In this document: positions 51,401 to 60,323 of the stretch, in pieces
Layout of the letters: the number at the start of each line of letters is the position of its first letter
How positions within the stretch are numbered: the first letter of the stretch is position 1
Source of the DNA: a bacterium
GTDB taxonomy: Bacteria > Bacillota > Clostridia > Lachnospirales > Lachnospiraceae
Direction of reading: 5' to 3'
DNA: 64,000 bases
NCBI GenBank assembly: GCA_023664305.1
Contig: JAMPFT010000006.1
Span: forward strand, 104,003 to 168,002
Program-made: the position numbers and the translations under genes
The notes under the pieces: model-generated
What the model was told of the DNA's origin: nothing
The model's database searches: none
What the model saw: only the letters and a program-made list of their open reading frames with translations

Positions 51401-53074
51401 ACGCACCACATACTGCTCCGTGATCCCGTTGGCGTTCACCTCGTACAGCCCCGCCTTATCGGTCCGGGCGGTCAGCCCGTTCACATCGAAATCCGCCTGG
51501 GGATGAAACAGCACCGTATCCCCCGCCTGATAGATATTCCCCGCCAAAAGGGAGGTGTCCCCCAAAAAACGAATGACGTTCGCCATGAAAATCGGAAATT
51601 CCGCCTTTAACGGGAAGTCGGACTCCCGGATGTCAAAGCCCACCGCCACGGTCTTAATGCCGTCGTGCTCCCCGTAATAAGCGGCGCACTCCTCTCCCGC
51701 CCAGAGAAAACCGATCCCCCAGTCCGGAACCTCATAGGTTTTCGTCTCGTTGACGCCTATGGAGAAGGAGGACAGTCCCGACGTCAGATCACACCCCGTC
51801 ACGGTGAGCAGCACACGCTCCGCGGAGCCGGACACCCCGGCTCCGCCGCCGAAGATCAGTCCGCCCTCCTCCGCCTCTCCTCCCGCGTCGTAGATGCGGA
51901 CCGTCTGAGAGTCTTCCTCCGCGTCCTCCGGCCTGACCTTCGTGAGGCTCATCCCCGTCGCCGCCTGATAAGCCTTCTCGATATAAGTATTGCCGTCTCC
52001 TACCAGCACGGCCCGAATCTGCGCCGCCGTGTCAGGGATGGCGTACGCTGCGTTGTCCTGGGCAAGAGAGTCCCCGCTCTCTTCTCCCTCAAACCGGACG
52101 GAGGATACCTCGCTTCGAAGCGGCTCTCCCATCCAGCGGATTTCCTCAAAAAAGCAAAGGGTTGTCTCCCCCGCCCCCAGGGTCAGCCGCCTGATCTCCA
52201 GAAGCCGCCTGCCCTCGTAGAGGCTGATTTCCATGGAAGCGTCCGAATTACTGTAATTAGTCAGGCTGGAGGCGCAGACAATCCTTCTGCCAGACTCCTG
52301 TCCGCTCAAATCCCCGTCCGGGCTTTCCGCTCCGTCCTCCCCGACAGCGTCTTCTTCCGTCACGTCCACATAGGAGAGAAAATTATTCGAAACATTGCTT
52401 ACCGCTTCCCCAATCACGCAGATCTGCGCGTCAAAATAACGGGAGAAGCTCCCGGCATCCTCCGCCCCGTCTGCGTCCGTAAACAGGATCACCTCTGTCT
52501 TCGAGGCGTTTTCCGCCGTCTCCCCGGCCGCGCCCCGCAGTGTCTCCACCACGCTCTCGGCATCCTGTAAGCTGCCGGGCCCGTCGCTGCATTCAATCCG
52601 GTTCAAAACTGCCAGAAGGCTGTTTTTATCCTTTACCCCAACCGCCAGCAGATTGGTTCCCATACAGTCGTTTGTGAGGACGGAAAAGGCGGTCTCCTCC
52701 GAGGAAGACACGATTTCCCTGGCCTGATCCAGCGCCTCCTCCAGACGGCTCCTGCCGTTACCCGTATCATGCTGCATACTGCCGCTGGTATCCAGTATTA
52801 GGATCACATTTCCCCGGTTCCTGCCCTGTCCGTGAAAATACGGGGACATCAGCGAGAGCACGAGAAGCAGCAGAATAAAGATCTGCAGATACATCAGGAT
52901 GTTGTGGATAAATTTCTCCAGAAACGTTTTCGACTGCAGATTTCGAAACAGCTGGTTCCAAAGCAGATTGGAAGAAATCCGATAGTCCTTCCCCCGCGGT
53001 TTTAACAAATATAAAATGATTACCACCGGCACCGTCGCAAGCAGGGCCAGCGGCCATAAGCTCTCAAATATCAT
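48485..53074 (-). CDS. Giant membrane protein with three VWA domains
   Basis: A 1529-residue protein. Residues 5-24 and 58-78 are membrane helices around a BatA-type N-terminus (LKPRGKDYRISSNLLWNQ). VWA-1 has MIDAS motif DTSGS (95-99). Two helices (about 590-607, 621-637) precede VWA-2 (DISNS, 653-657), a glutamine-amidotransferase-like fold (about 870-980, GLICCGGRSSYALGGY) and VWA-3 (DHSGS, 994-998, with GGGTT and LLTDGQG). A last helix (1401-1417) is followed by a Lys/Gly/Ser-rich tail. The first 625 and last 900 residues each look like a complete BatA-like protein, so this is probably a fusion. Last gene of the seven-gene cluster; overlaps the DUF58 gene by 11 bp. Confidence 0.88.
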   Translation of the reverse strand: MIFESLWPLALLATVPVVIILYLLKPRGKDYRISSNLLWNQLFRNLQSKTFLEKFIHNILMYLQIFILLLLVLSLMSPYFHGQGRNRGNVILILDTSGSMQHDTGNGRSRLEEALDQAREIVSSSEETAFSVLTNDCMGTNLLAVGVKDKNSLLAVLNRIECSDGPGSLQDAESVVETLRGAAGETAENASKTEVILFTDADGAEDAGSFSRYFDAQICVIGEAVSNVSNNFLSYVDVTEEDAVGEDGAESPDGDLSGQESGRRIVCASSLTNYSNSDASMEISLYEGRRLLEIRRLTLGAGETTLCFFEEIRWMGEPLRSEVSSVRFEGEESGDSLAQDNAAYAIPDTAAQIRAVLVGDGNTYIEKAYQAATGMSLTKVRPEDAEEDSQTVRIYDAGGEAEEGGLIFGGGAGVSGSAERVLLTVTGCDLTSGLSSFSIGVNETKTYEVPDWGIGFLWAGEECAAYYGEHDGIKTVAVGFDIRESDFPLKAEFPIFMANVIRFLGDTSLLAGNIYQAGDTVLFHPQADFDVNGLTARTDKAGLYEVNANGITEQYVVRFAAQSESDGRLVAESTATAATENTGLVKKQLRSLLLVLILLLLVLEWVLYVRQSGSRSKFYFGVRIGVTALVCLALAGFSVSRRDNVNTTVFLVDISNSNEQNLEQIEAYLDKAIGRMPADNRYGIVTFGKNSLVEQFLTGENSFSRILSLPDKSATNFEEAVSRALAMIPGDGAGRIVILTDGKETKGNLANTASALVSRQIEVLASVYEVYQGQDAYVENVELPGYLYQNDAYSMTVTVESNYDTDAQIQIWMGSTQTESYDVHLNRGTNRFRFRQEVRGENIESFEVRVVAAGDTCEENNGYHAYSVVDALPKTLLISGKGEDTAPFETVLRAAGCNYSKVSAANAPESLDGLLEFKSIILENVFLSDLPDGFLKNIETYVKDYGCGLICCGGRSSYALGGYRESVLETVLPVDMELRGVDEVPKTAMIMVIDHSGSMGVNTGGDATSLDLAVTAAKTAVDQMRSEDYVGVLTFDDKYSWAVEPTTVEDREQIKDLIDSIPSGGGTTIQPALWEALAKVKDCDVSIRHVVLLTDGQGESRNYNDVIAAYQDASVTLSAVAVGEGAEAGLLKRVAENCGGRYYYTDIASEIPRIFAQEVFLSGDTYLQNGEFGLAVNGGSEITGGLFEGGWPILYGYVSATPKNASSVLIASEKDDPVLTVMQYGLGHTVAWNTDVTNQWTAGFAGLEDYVQLWKRLIDYSAGNTSIGEDSVDVATAGGYTDLVYHAVDYGEQTRVEAVYTDPEGNTNTVSLQPSAPGRFEAKLNTDLTGFYNLSVRRLDGENVTNAVTTAAVVQYSDEYKFGVGTAGFVSFVERYGRLLEEDENFWRQRRSGTRERYELTKWLILAAIILFVLDIAFRRFHFLPQDTRLYRRLREFWRERRNAKGAGAGGSAAASGSARADTSADPDSQRAGSAGKAAENGGNTQGTDAEPSAGGKAKKRNRKEKAGKKENQGLDTSALLKKKDQRNG

Positions 53075-54017
53075 AGATCTCCCTTAAATCCTGAAAAATA
53101 AGCTCTCCTCTGTCCTTTCCCGCGTCGCAGAGCACATAGGCTCCGCCGCAGGCCGCACAGCCCTTTTTCATACGTTCCACAAGCTGTCTCAGCTGCCGCT
53201 CGTAGCTGTCTACGGTCTTTGCGTCCACCGTCAGCCGAAGCCTTGAGCCGTTCTCCGCGTCGATCAGGTTATAGGCCCCCGCCAGCGTGACCCGAAGCTC
53301 CTCCGCCGCCAGCGTATGCAGGATCACGGGGCGCTGTCTGCAGTAAATCAGATACCGTAACAGCTTTTCATAGCTCGAAGGCCCCTTCCCTTCCGCCTTT
53401 TCCTGCGCCGTCCGCGCCCTGCCGTCCCGGTTCGTTTTCCCTGCCGCCCCCGGCTCCTCCTCCGGAAGCATATCCGGGTGAAGAAAATCGCTGACAATTA
53501 CCGTCACCCCGGGGCCGTGTCCCTGCATCTGCCGGGCCGCCGACAGCATATCCGTCTCCCCGGAAAATTCCAGCCCCTCCAGCCAGCGGAGTACTCTCGG
53601 AAAGGCATTTTTGCCGCCGCCTGCCGAAAGGCATCTGTTTGGGTCCTTCATGTCATATAAATAGAGCCGGTCCATATTGTTCAGCGCCAGAAAGCTTACC
53701 GCGGCCGCCAGATCCCTCGCCAGCTCCGCCTTGCTCTTTTCGCCGTAGTCCATGGATGCGCTGGTATCCACCAGCACGGAGACGACGGCCTCCTTCTCCT
53801 CCATATACTGCCGGATATAAAGCTTATCCAGTCTCGCGTAGGCGTTCCAGTCCATCCGGCGCAGATCGTCCCCCGGCCTGTACTCACGGAAGTCGGAAAA
53901 CTCCGCGGAGCTTCCCTTTTGCACCGACTTGCGGTTTCCGGTAAGGTTCAGACTGCTCTTATGAGACATATGAAGCTTGAGCCTGGATAAGGTATCGTAA
54001 AATTTTGCGTCAAGCAT
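53064..54017 (-). CDS. DUF58 protein
   Basis: A 317-residue soluble protein. FREYRPGDDLRRMDWNAYARL (residues 43-63) is the DUF58 signature, and DTSASM (84-89) resembles a VWA MIDAS start. Such proteins are encoded next to MoxR ATPases and are thought to be their client or partner. The start overlaps the stop of the moxR gene and the end overlaps the VWA gene, so all three are coupled. Biochemical role not established. Confidence 0.93.
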   Translation of the reverse strand: MLDAKFYDTLSRLKLHMSHKSSLNLTGNRKSVQKGSSAEFSDFREYRPGDDLRRMDWNAYARLDKLYIRQYMEEKEAVVSVLVDTSASMDYGEKSKAELARDLAAAVSFLALNNMDRLYLYDMKDPNRCLSAGGGKNAFPRVLRWLEGLEFSGETDMLSAARQMQGHGPGVTVIVSDFLHPDMLPEEEPGAAGKTNRDGRARTAQEKAEGKGPSSYEKLLRYLIYCRQRPVILHTLAAEELRVTLAGAYNLIDAENGSRLRLTVDAKTVDSYERQLRQLVERMKKGCAACGGAYVLCDAGKDRGELIFQDLREIYDI

Positions 54018-54966
54018 AGAGATTCTTTTCCTTTGCCTCGATGATCCGACGGATTACGTCGTCCTGGGTCACGCCCTCCGATATCGCGTCAAAGCTTAAA
54101 ATCAGCCTGTGGCGCAGTACGGGATAAGCCACGCTCTTTACGTCCTCAAAGGACACGTTCAGCCTGCCCTCCATAAAGGCTCTCGCCCTGGCGGTGCGGA
54201 TCAGCGACTGCGCCGCACGGGGACTCGCACCCTCCCTGATATAGGGATTTTCCCCGTGAGTGGCCATCACAAGCTCCAGAATGTAATCCATGACCGCATC
54301 CGCAATGGGAATCCCGGATACGAGAGCCCTCGCCTTTAAAAGCTCCCCGCCGTTCATCAGACTCCTGATCTGCGGCGGCTGTTCTCCCTCGGTCAGCCCA
54401 ACGATGCCGCGCAGCTCCTCTTTCCCCGGAAACTTTACCAGCACCTTCAGCATAAAACGGTCCAGCTGCGCCTCCGGCAGAGGATAGGTTCCCTCCTGCT
54501 CTATGGGGTTCTGCGTCGCCAGGACTAAAAAAGGCTCCTCCAGGGAATAGCTCTCGCTGCCAACGGTCACGGTGTGCTCCTGCATGGCCTCCAGAAGCGC
54601 CGACTGGGTTTTTGGCGTCGCGCGGTTGATCTCGTCCGCCAGCACAAGATTTGCAAAGACAGGCCCCTTTTGAAAGCGAAAGCTTCCCGCGCCATCCTCC
54701 TTCACCAGGATGTTCGTCCCCGTCACATCGCTGGGCATCAGATCAGGCGTAAACTGAATCCGCTTGAAGGAAAGCAGAAACACCTGGCCGACCGTGCGCA
54801 CCAGCATGGTCTTGCCGAGCCCCGGCATCCCCTCCAGAAGCACGTTTCCTCCCGACAGAAGCGCCAGCATGACCTGCCGGATAATATCTCTCTGTCCGAT
54901 GATCCCTTTCCCGATCTCCCGCTCGCATTCCATTACCTTTTGCTGATAAATTTCATATTCTGACAT
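54010..54966 (-). CDS. MoxR-family AAA+ ATPase
   Basis: A 318-residue AAA+ ATPase, proposed to be a chaperone for assembly of metal-binding or VWA proteins. Walker A GMPGLGKT (46-53), Walker B LVLADEINRA (D111, E112), LEAMQEHTVTV, TQNPIEQEGTYPLPEAQLDRF (the MoxR signature) and a C-terminal lid with ASPRAAQSLIR. AGGAG six bases upstream fixes the ATG at 54966. It lies between the Gly-rich membrane gene (61 bp) and the DUF58 gene (overlap). Confidence 0.95.
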   Translation of the reverse strand: MSEYEIYQQKVMECEREIGKGIIGQRDIIRQVMLALLSGGNVLLEGMPGLGKTMLVRTVGQVFLLSFKRIQFTPDLMPSDVTGTNILVKEDGAGSFRFQKGPVFANLVLADEINRATPKTQSALLEAMQEHTVTVGSESYSLEEPFLVLATQNPIEQEGTYPLPEAQLDRFMLKVLVKFPGKEELRGIVGLTEGEQPPQIRSLMNGGELLKARALVSGIPIADAVMDYILELVMATHGENPYIREGASPRAAQSLIRTARARAFMEGRLNVSFEDVKSVAYPVLRHRLILSFDAISEGVTQDDVIRRIIEAKEKNLYA

Positions 54967-55027
54967 TGCGTTCTCCTCGCTTATTCCTTTTTCACGACAA
55001 CCGAAATCTCTGCGAAGCACAAACCTG

Positions 55028-56392
55028 TCATTGGCTTCCCGGCTTGTTCAGACTCTCAAAGTAATCCCGGATGACGGATTCCATTCCGTTCGGGTACTTG
55101 CCTGTGGCAATGCCCTCGTAGGCGTTGTCCGTATATTCCCCGATCACGGTGTCATAATCCACATGCTCCCCTTCCCAGGCCAGACCGTTCTGTCTGCGGT
55201 AATACTCGGAATCCTGATCGCCGCTTTTGTCGCCTGTCAGGGAAGCGTCGTTTCCCACCCCGTTCGGCACGCTGACGTAATCGCGCTCCGCGTTGCTGCT
55301 CCCGGTGCCCCGCCCGGGGGCGTTTCCGTTACCCTGACCCTGTCCGAAGCCCTGACCGCTTCCCTCGCCGCCGCTTCCGTCACCCTGGCCGTCGCCGTTT
55401 CCGCTTCCCTGGCCCTGGCCCTCGCCGCCGCTTCCGCTTCCCTGACCCTGCCCCGAGCCCTGACCGCTTCCCTCGCCGGAACCGTCTCCGTCTCCTTCGC
55501 CGTCTTCTCCGCTGCCTTCCTGCTTTTCACCGCCGTCACCGCTTCCCGCCGTCCCAGAGGAGGCCGTCTGCTGTCCTCTTTTGTTTGCGGCAGCTTTGGC
55601 AAACGCCTGCGCCGCGGCAAGGCCCGCGTTCTCCTGATTTTCCGTCTGCGAGGCAAGGGACGCCAGCGACTGCGCCGTCTGGCCGTATTTATAGTCCAGC
55701 TTCTCCAGCGCCGTATCCAGGCTTTCCCAGGAATCGGCCCTTTCCAGCTCCTCCCCGGAAAGCTTCATGGCCTCTAAAAGCTCCTGAAGCTGCGCCCGTT
55801 CCTCCTCCGTCAGGCTTTCCATGTCGATTTTTTCCATGGCCTCCAAAAGCTCCTCCAGCTTCTCCTTCTCTTCCTCCGCCTGCTCCCGCACCTCATGCAG
55901 GAGCTCTGCCTGCTCCCGCACGGGGGAGGGAACCAGGCAAAGCGCCCCTGTCACGGCAGCCGCAAGAAGAAACGCACAAAGATGCCTTTTGTCCGGAAGA
56001 AGCGGGATTTTAATCTGTTCCCGGATTCTGTCATAATGACGGACCGCGTCTTCCCGCTGCAAAACGGCAAATTCCTTCTCGCTGTCAATCTGTTCCCAGG
56101 CGGTAATCATCCGCTCCTTCAGCCCGAAGGAATCCAGCTTTCCCGCAGCCCGCCTCATATCCGCCCGCCGGTACACAGCGCAGCCGATTCCGGCCGCAAA
56201 ACCTGCCGCAAAGCAAATCCCCGCCGCCAGATGCGCATGATAAAAGGGCCGGATCAGGGACCAGACCTCACAAAAGATCCCGAAGATCCCGCCTGCCGCC
56301 GCAAACAGGATCCCACTGTCTAAAATCTTTGCAATATTCAGCTTCCGTCTGCATTTTCGAATCTGCTCCGTCAGGTATCTCCTGCTGTCCAT
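55028..56392 (-). CDS. Three-helix membrane protein with Gly/Ser/Asp-rich repeat region
   Basis: A 454-residue protein. Membrane helices are at about 22-42, 54-74 and 137-155; a coiled coil rich in Glu and Leu occupies about 157-255. Residues about 275-370 are a Gly, Ser, Asp, Gln-rich run of short repeats (GSGQGQGSG). The last 60 residues (YTDNAYEGIATGKYPNGM) look ordered. The plan recalls DUF4175-type proteins found with MoxR/DUF58 systems, but I cannot confirm the family. It follows the permease gene by five bases. Confidence 0.75.
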   Translation of the reverse strand: MDSRRYLTEQIRKCRRKLNIAKILDSGILFAAAGGIFGIFCEVWSLIRPFYHAHLAAGICFAAGFAAGIGCAVYRRADMRRAAGKLDSFGLKERMITAWEQIDSEKEFAVLQREDAVRHYDRIREQIKIPLLPDKRHLCAFLLAAAVTGALCLVPSPVREQAELLHEVREQAEEEKEKLEELLEAMEKIDMESLTEEERAQLQELLEAMKLSGEELERADSWESLDTALEKLDYKYGQTAQSLASLASQTENQENAGLAAAQAFAKAAANKRGQQTASSGTAGSGDGGEKQEGSGEDGEGDGDGSGEGSGQGSGQGQGSGSGGEGQGQGSGNGDGQGDGSGGEGSGQGFGQGQGNGNAPGRGTGSSNAERDYVSVPNGVGNDASLTGDKSGDQDSEYYRRQNGLAWEGEHVDYDTVIGEYTDNAYEGIATGKYPNGMESVIRDYFESLNKPGSQ

Positions 56393-56397
56393 ACGCC

Positions 56398-57327
56398 TTA
56401 CCTCTTAGGTTTTTTCTGCTTTCTGCCACGGATGGGATTAATCCGCCTTGCAGCCAGGGCCAAAAACAGAAGTGACACCGCCACAAACAGGATTGTGGAA
56501 AAGATGAGCCACCGGTTGCCTGTCGCGATATAGCGGATCGGCCCGCTGATCCGGCGGTAGCTTGTGCCGCTGGCGATAGCGTCTACCACCGACTGTCCCG
56601 TCATGATCTGCCCGAAAAATTCCGTCAGGTACACCGCGGGATTCAGCAAAAGAAACAGAGCCCAGTTTTCCCCGTAGCTGTTCAGGGTCGTCTGCGTCAC
56701 GCCGTTATAGGTATAATAGCGCATATTCTCCGTCAGATTATAGATCAGGTAAGGCAGAAAGGTGACCACAAAGAACACCAGATAAAAGCCGTAGGACAAA
56801 ATCACCGCGCTGATCGTCTTTTTACAGAGGGAGGAGCACAAAATTCCGATGCTGGCCGCAAAGAGCGACACCAGAAGCGCCACGCCCAGAAACAGGAACA
56901 GATAGCTCCAGGACATGCCCCCGATGATGAAGCACAGCGCCATGATCGGCATACTCGCCACCACAAAAAACATACTCTGGACGATGGCCGTCATCACCTT
57001 GCCCAGCACCACCGCAAAGGGCGTCATAGAGGTCGTCATCATGATATCAAAGGTCTGGCGCTCCTTCTCTCCCGAGATGGAGGAGGCCGTCCGCACCGGC
57101 ACCACCACGCCTAAGATTACCAGCTGGGACACGGCCAGGATGGGGTACAGCCACACCATATAGCTGTAAATGTTTTCGGTGGAATACCTTCTCTCCTGTC
57201 CGATGATGAACATGGCAAAGAAAAAGATCAGCGCCAGAATCAGTTCGTAAAAGAACACGCCCAGACACATTTTTATGCTGCGGGCCTGTACCCGCACATC
57301 CTTTTTAACGATGGGATTCAGCTGCAT
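56398..57327 (-). CDS. ABC-2 type transporter permease
   Basis: A 309-residue permease with about six helices, beginning MQLNPIVKKDVRVQAR and containing GEKERQTFDIMMTTSMTPFAVVLGK, the typical coupling-helix segment of NosY/YhaP-like ABC-2 permeases. AGAAGG precedes the ATG at 57327, which lies within the end of the ATPase gene (23-bp overlap). It forms an exporter with that ATPase. Substrate unknown; in this cluster it may move a partner of the secreted protein, but that is inference. Confidence 0.92.
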   Translation of the reverse strand: MQLNPIVKKDVRVQARSIKMCLGVFFYELILALIFFFAMFIIGQERRYSTENIYSYMVWLYPILAVSQLVILGVVVPVRTASSISGEKERQTFDIMMTTSMTPFAVVLGKVMTAIVQSMFFVVASMPIMALCFIIGGMSWSYLFLFLGVALLVSLFAASIGILCSSLCKKTISAVILSYGFYLVFFVVTFLPYLIYNLTENMRYYTYNGVTQTTLNSYGENWALFLLLNPAVYLTEFFGQIMTGQSVVDAIASGTSYRRISGPIRYIATGNRWLIFSTILFVAVSLLFLALAARRINPIRGRKQKKPKR

Positions 57328-58270
57328 TTTCCTTCTCTCCCTTCTGCTCTTTGTCATCCTCCGTGACGCGCATGAACAGCGTCTCCAGATTGCCCTCCTG
57401 CTTGTGGAAGCCCGTCACCACCACGTCGTTGGCGATCATTGTGCCGATCATCTTCGCGATTTCCTGCTTCGTCATGGTGTGGGACAGCCGGATCTCATTC
57501 TCGCCCACGGATTCTATCTTTACCTTCGCGTGCTCGTTGGCGATCCGCACCGCCGTGTCCCGGCCTTCCTCCAGGGTGACGATCAGGCGGTTGCTGCCGA
57601 ACACCCCTTCCATCACATCCTCGATTTTACCCGCCGCCACAAGGTTTCCGTGATCCATGATACCGATGCTGTTGCACATCTCCGACAGCTCCGAGAGAAT
57701 GTGGGAGCTGATCACAATGGTCTTTCCCATGCTCTTCAGATTCAAAAGCAGCTCCTTCATCTCCACTCTCGCCCTGGGGTCCAGCCCGGAATTGGGCTCG
57801 TCCAGCACCAACAGGACAGGATTGTGGATCAGCGCCCTCGCCACGCAGAGACGCTGCTTCATCCCTCTCGACAGGGTATCCACAAAAACCTCCTTTTTGT
57901 CGGACAGATTCACCAGCTCCAGAAGATCGTCTGCTATTTTCCCGATCTCCCTCGAATTCATACGGTACATGGAGCCGTAAAAATCCATGTACTCCTTAAC
58001 CTTCAGATTGTCATAGACCCCGAAAAAGTCCGGCACATAGCCGATCTGTCTGCGCAGCTGCCTCTGGTGCCTGAGCGCGTCCACGCCGTTGATCCGGATA
58101 CTCCCGGCGTTTGGAAGCATCAGTCCGCACACCATGCGGATGGTCGTCGTCTTGCCCGCGCCGTTTGGCCCCACGAAGCCGAACAGATCGCCCTTGGGAA
58201 TGTGAAGCGTCAGATCGCTGACAGCCTGAAACTTACCGTAGCTTTTATATAAATGATCGATTTGAAGCAT
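57305..58270 (-). CDS. ABC transporter ATP-binding protein
   Basis: A 321-residue CcmA-type ATPase: Walker A GPNGAGKTTTIRMVCGL, Q-loop VPDFFGVYDNLKVKEYMDFY, signature LSRGMKQRLCVARAL and Walker B VLLVLDEPNSGLD. The C-terminal extension (about 230-321) is common in ATPases partnered by ABC-2 permeases. GGGAGGAG precedes the ATG at 58270; upstream in-frame sequence is not coding. The gene follows the secreted-protein gene by 22 bp. Confidence 0.95.
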   Translation of the reverse strand: MLQIDHLYKSYGKFQAVSDLTLHIPKGDLFGFVGPNGAGKTTTIRMVCGLMLPNAGSIRINGVDALRHQRQLRRQIGYVPDFFGVYDNLKVKEYMDFYGSMYRMNSREIGKIADDLLELVNLSDKKEVFVDTLSRGMKQRLCVARALIHNPVLLVLDEPNSGLDPRARVEMKELLLNLKSMGKTIVISSHILSELSEMCNSIGIMDHGNLVAAGKIEDVMEGVFGSNRLIVTLEEGRDTAVRIANEHAKVKIESVGENEIRLSHTMTKQEIAKMIGTMIANDVVVTGFHKQEGNLETLFMRVTEDDKEQKGEKENAAESHR

Positions 58271-58292
58271 TCCGCTCCTCCCTTCTCCCGTC

Positions 58293-60323
58293 CTAATCCA
58301 TATTCGCATAGGAATAGAAACAGCCGTAAGACACCTCGCTGCACTTTCCCGCCACAGCCTTTTCATAATCCGCCGCGACGCCCACAATCACCGCCTGTGA
58401 CTGAGACGGATTCTTTTCGACGGCGCTTCCAAGCCCGATGAACAGAGCCGCCATGCAGCTGCGGTCATAGCTTTCCGTCTGCGTCCAGTAATTGAATACC
58501 ATACTGCTCAGCAGGTTGCTGTAGTCGTAGTCAAAGGATCCGTTCGCCGTATCCTGATAGACGCGTCTGCCGTCTGCGACGGCCTGCGACAAGTCCAGCT
58601 CTTCTCCCGCTTTGACATCCGAAAAAACCGCAATTCCGGAATTATACCAGACTGCCATATAATCCAGATCAAGACCCGTCTCATTCCGAACCGTTCCCGT
58701 CAGATTCTGTCCGAAATGCGACAGTCCGACTCCCTGCAGATTCCCTCTGCCCTGTGTCCTTCCGCCGGCGTAGAGATAAGCGTTTTCAAAGTTTTCCTGA
58801 GGCTTGATTCCCATGAAAACACCTTCCGCGGCCTCCCGCACGGTATAGAGGTAGTCGCTCACGTTCGTCGAATTACTCCAATAGCCGTATCCGGTCAGCC
58901 CGGGTCCCGCCACACTGTAGCTGTCGTCCAGCAAAAGCTCCCAGGATTTCACTCCCGCCTGATAGGCCAGAAAATAAGTATCCCTCCAGGTGCTGTCCGT
59001 CTGCTGGACCGCAACGGAATACACCTTTGGCTCTCTCACCCGGACGTCCCTGCCGAAGAAGTAGACCCCCAGGATAAACACAAGCCCCATAACCGGGACC
59101 CCCGCCCAGTACCACTCGCTTTTCTTACATTTGCGCAGGATCAGATACAGAATCGGTCCCACCAAAACGACGTATACTCCGATCAGCACCTCCAGCCAGG
59201 TGAAATCCAGATCTGTCTGTCTGTTATCCAGAAAGGCAAGGGCCCTCTGTCCCGTATACTGCAGACTGTCATAGTAGGTACTGTAGGTTCTGTAGCTGTC
59301 TGAGGTATACATGACATCCGAAAACATATTCTGCACGGCGTACCCGTCCATCTTTTGAAGCTCCTTCTCGCCAAAGGAAAAAAGAAAGACTCCCACCGCG
59401 CCGTCTCCGACATCCCCGAGCAGGACCGGGTTATCGCTGCTTTCCCGATAGACGCGCTGGCTGGTATACTCCAGCGAGGCGATAGCCATCTGCGTAAAAT
59501 CCACTTCCCAGTCCTGATAATAATAATAGAATCCGTAATTCTCCATTTCCGCGGAGACAAGATTTTCTTCCCCGGGCTGGCTGATCTCCAGAATGTTCAG
59601 CGCCAGGAAATCCTCCGAGAATCCGGAGAGCGTCTGTTCCGCATAGGCTCCTGTGCCGATCAGAAGCCAGCCGCCGTTCTCCACCCACTTCTGGATCGCC
59701 TGAATGCTCTCCCCGTCCAAAGACGCCACGTTAAACTGATCGATCACCAGAAAATACAGGCCGTCCAGCTGCTGCTTCAGGTTGTCGCCGTTTAACTCGA
59801 CGAGGCTTAAAGGCATATTGACCGCGCCCCTGATGGAAAAATTCTCCCCGCCCGCGTCCAGCCAGGTAAGGTCGGCGTAATTGTCGGACAGAATACCGAC
59901 GGAAATACCGTTCGCCGTGCTGCCGAACACGTTTTTTAACTGAAGCGACTGCAAAAGCCGCCCCTTCTGATCCAGAAAATTCAGCGCGCAGAGTCCCCGG
60001 ACCGTCTCTGCGGCCTGCTCCGTCACGGTTATCGTAAACTGCTTCTTCCCCCGGGACGGCAGCGTAATATCCGTATTGTAGGCACAGTTTTGAAACCCGT
60101 TGCTGGCAAAGATCACCTGCACCGTGCCCGTAAAATCTTCTCCGTCGTTCTGTACCGTCACCTGCATGACATAATTGCCGTTTTCCTGCTTGAGCAGCCC
60201 GACGCTTCCAAAAAGCGTGTCTACCATGCCTTCGTCCGCGGCGGCAGCCCGCGCCGCGCCTCCCGTCCACAGTAAAGCCACGCAAAACAACAGGAGCAGT
60301 CCGGCCGTAATTTTTCTCCGCAT
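58293..60323 (-). CDS. Secreted membrane-anchored protein of the MoxR/ABC cluster
   Basis: A 676-residue protein I do not recognise as a named family. A signal peptide (1-29) is followed by a beta-rich region (about 50-135, GNYVMQVTVQNDGEDFTG), then a fold like a type-1 glutamine-amidotransferase (188-225, DGLYFLVIDQ...WVENGGWLLIGTG) without an evident catalytic Cys, then two membrane helices (about 376-397 and 406-424) and a long C-terminal domain. The amidotransferase-like part resembles that in the giant VWA protein encoded by the last gene of the cluster. First gene of the cluster. Confidence 0.75.
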   Translation of the reverse strand: MRRKITAGLLLLFCVALLWTGGAARAAAADEGMVDTLFGSVGLLKQENGNYVMQVTVQNDGEDFTGTVQVIFASNGFQNCAYNTDITLPSRGKKQFTITVTEQAAETVRGLCALNFLDQKGRLLQSLQLKNVFGSTANGISVGILSDNYADLTWLDAGGENFSIRGAVNMPLSLVELNGDNLKQQLDGLYFLVIDQFNVASLDGESIQAIQKWVENGGWLLIGTGAYAEQTLSGFSEDFLALNILEISQPGEENLVSAEMENYGFYYYYQDWEVDFTQMAIASLEYTSQRVYRESSDNPVLLGDVGDGAVGVFLFSFGEKELQKMDGYAVQNMFSDVMYTSDSYRTYSTYYDSLQYTGQRALAFLDNRQTDLDFTWLEVLIGVYVVLVGPILYLILRKCKKSEWYWAGVPVMGLVFILGVYFFGRDVRVREPKVYSVAVQQTDSTWRDTYFLAYQAGVKSWELLLDDSYSVAGPGLTGYGYWSNSTNVSDYLYTVREAAEGVFMGIKPQENFENAYLYAGGRTQGRGNLQGVGLSHFGQNLTGTVRNETGLDLDYMAVWYNSGIAVFSDVKAGEELDLSQAVADGRRVYQDTANGSFDYDYSNLLSSMVFNYWTQTESYDRSCMAALFIGLGSAVEKNPSQSQAVIVGVAADYEKAVAGKCSEVSYGCFYSYANMD

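Noticed and set aside
50603-51610. 335-codon plus-strand frame inside the VWA gene
   Set aside because: Antisense to the conserved VWA-2 region; no family resemblance and no operon partner on the plus strand.
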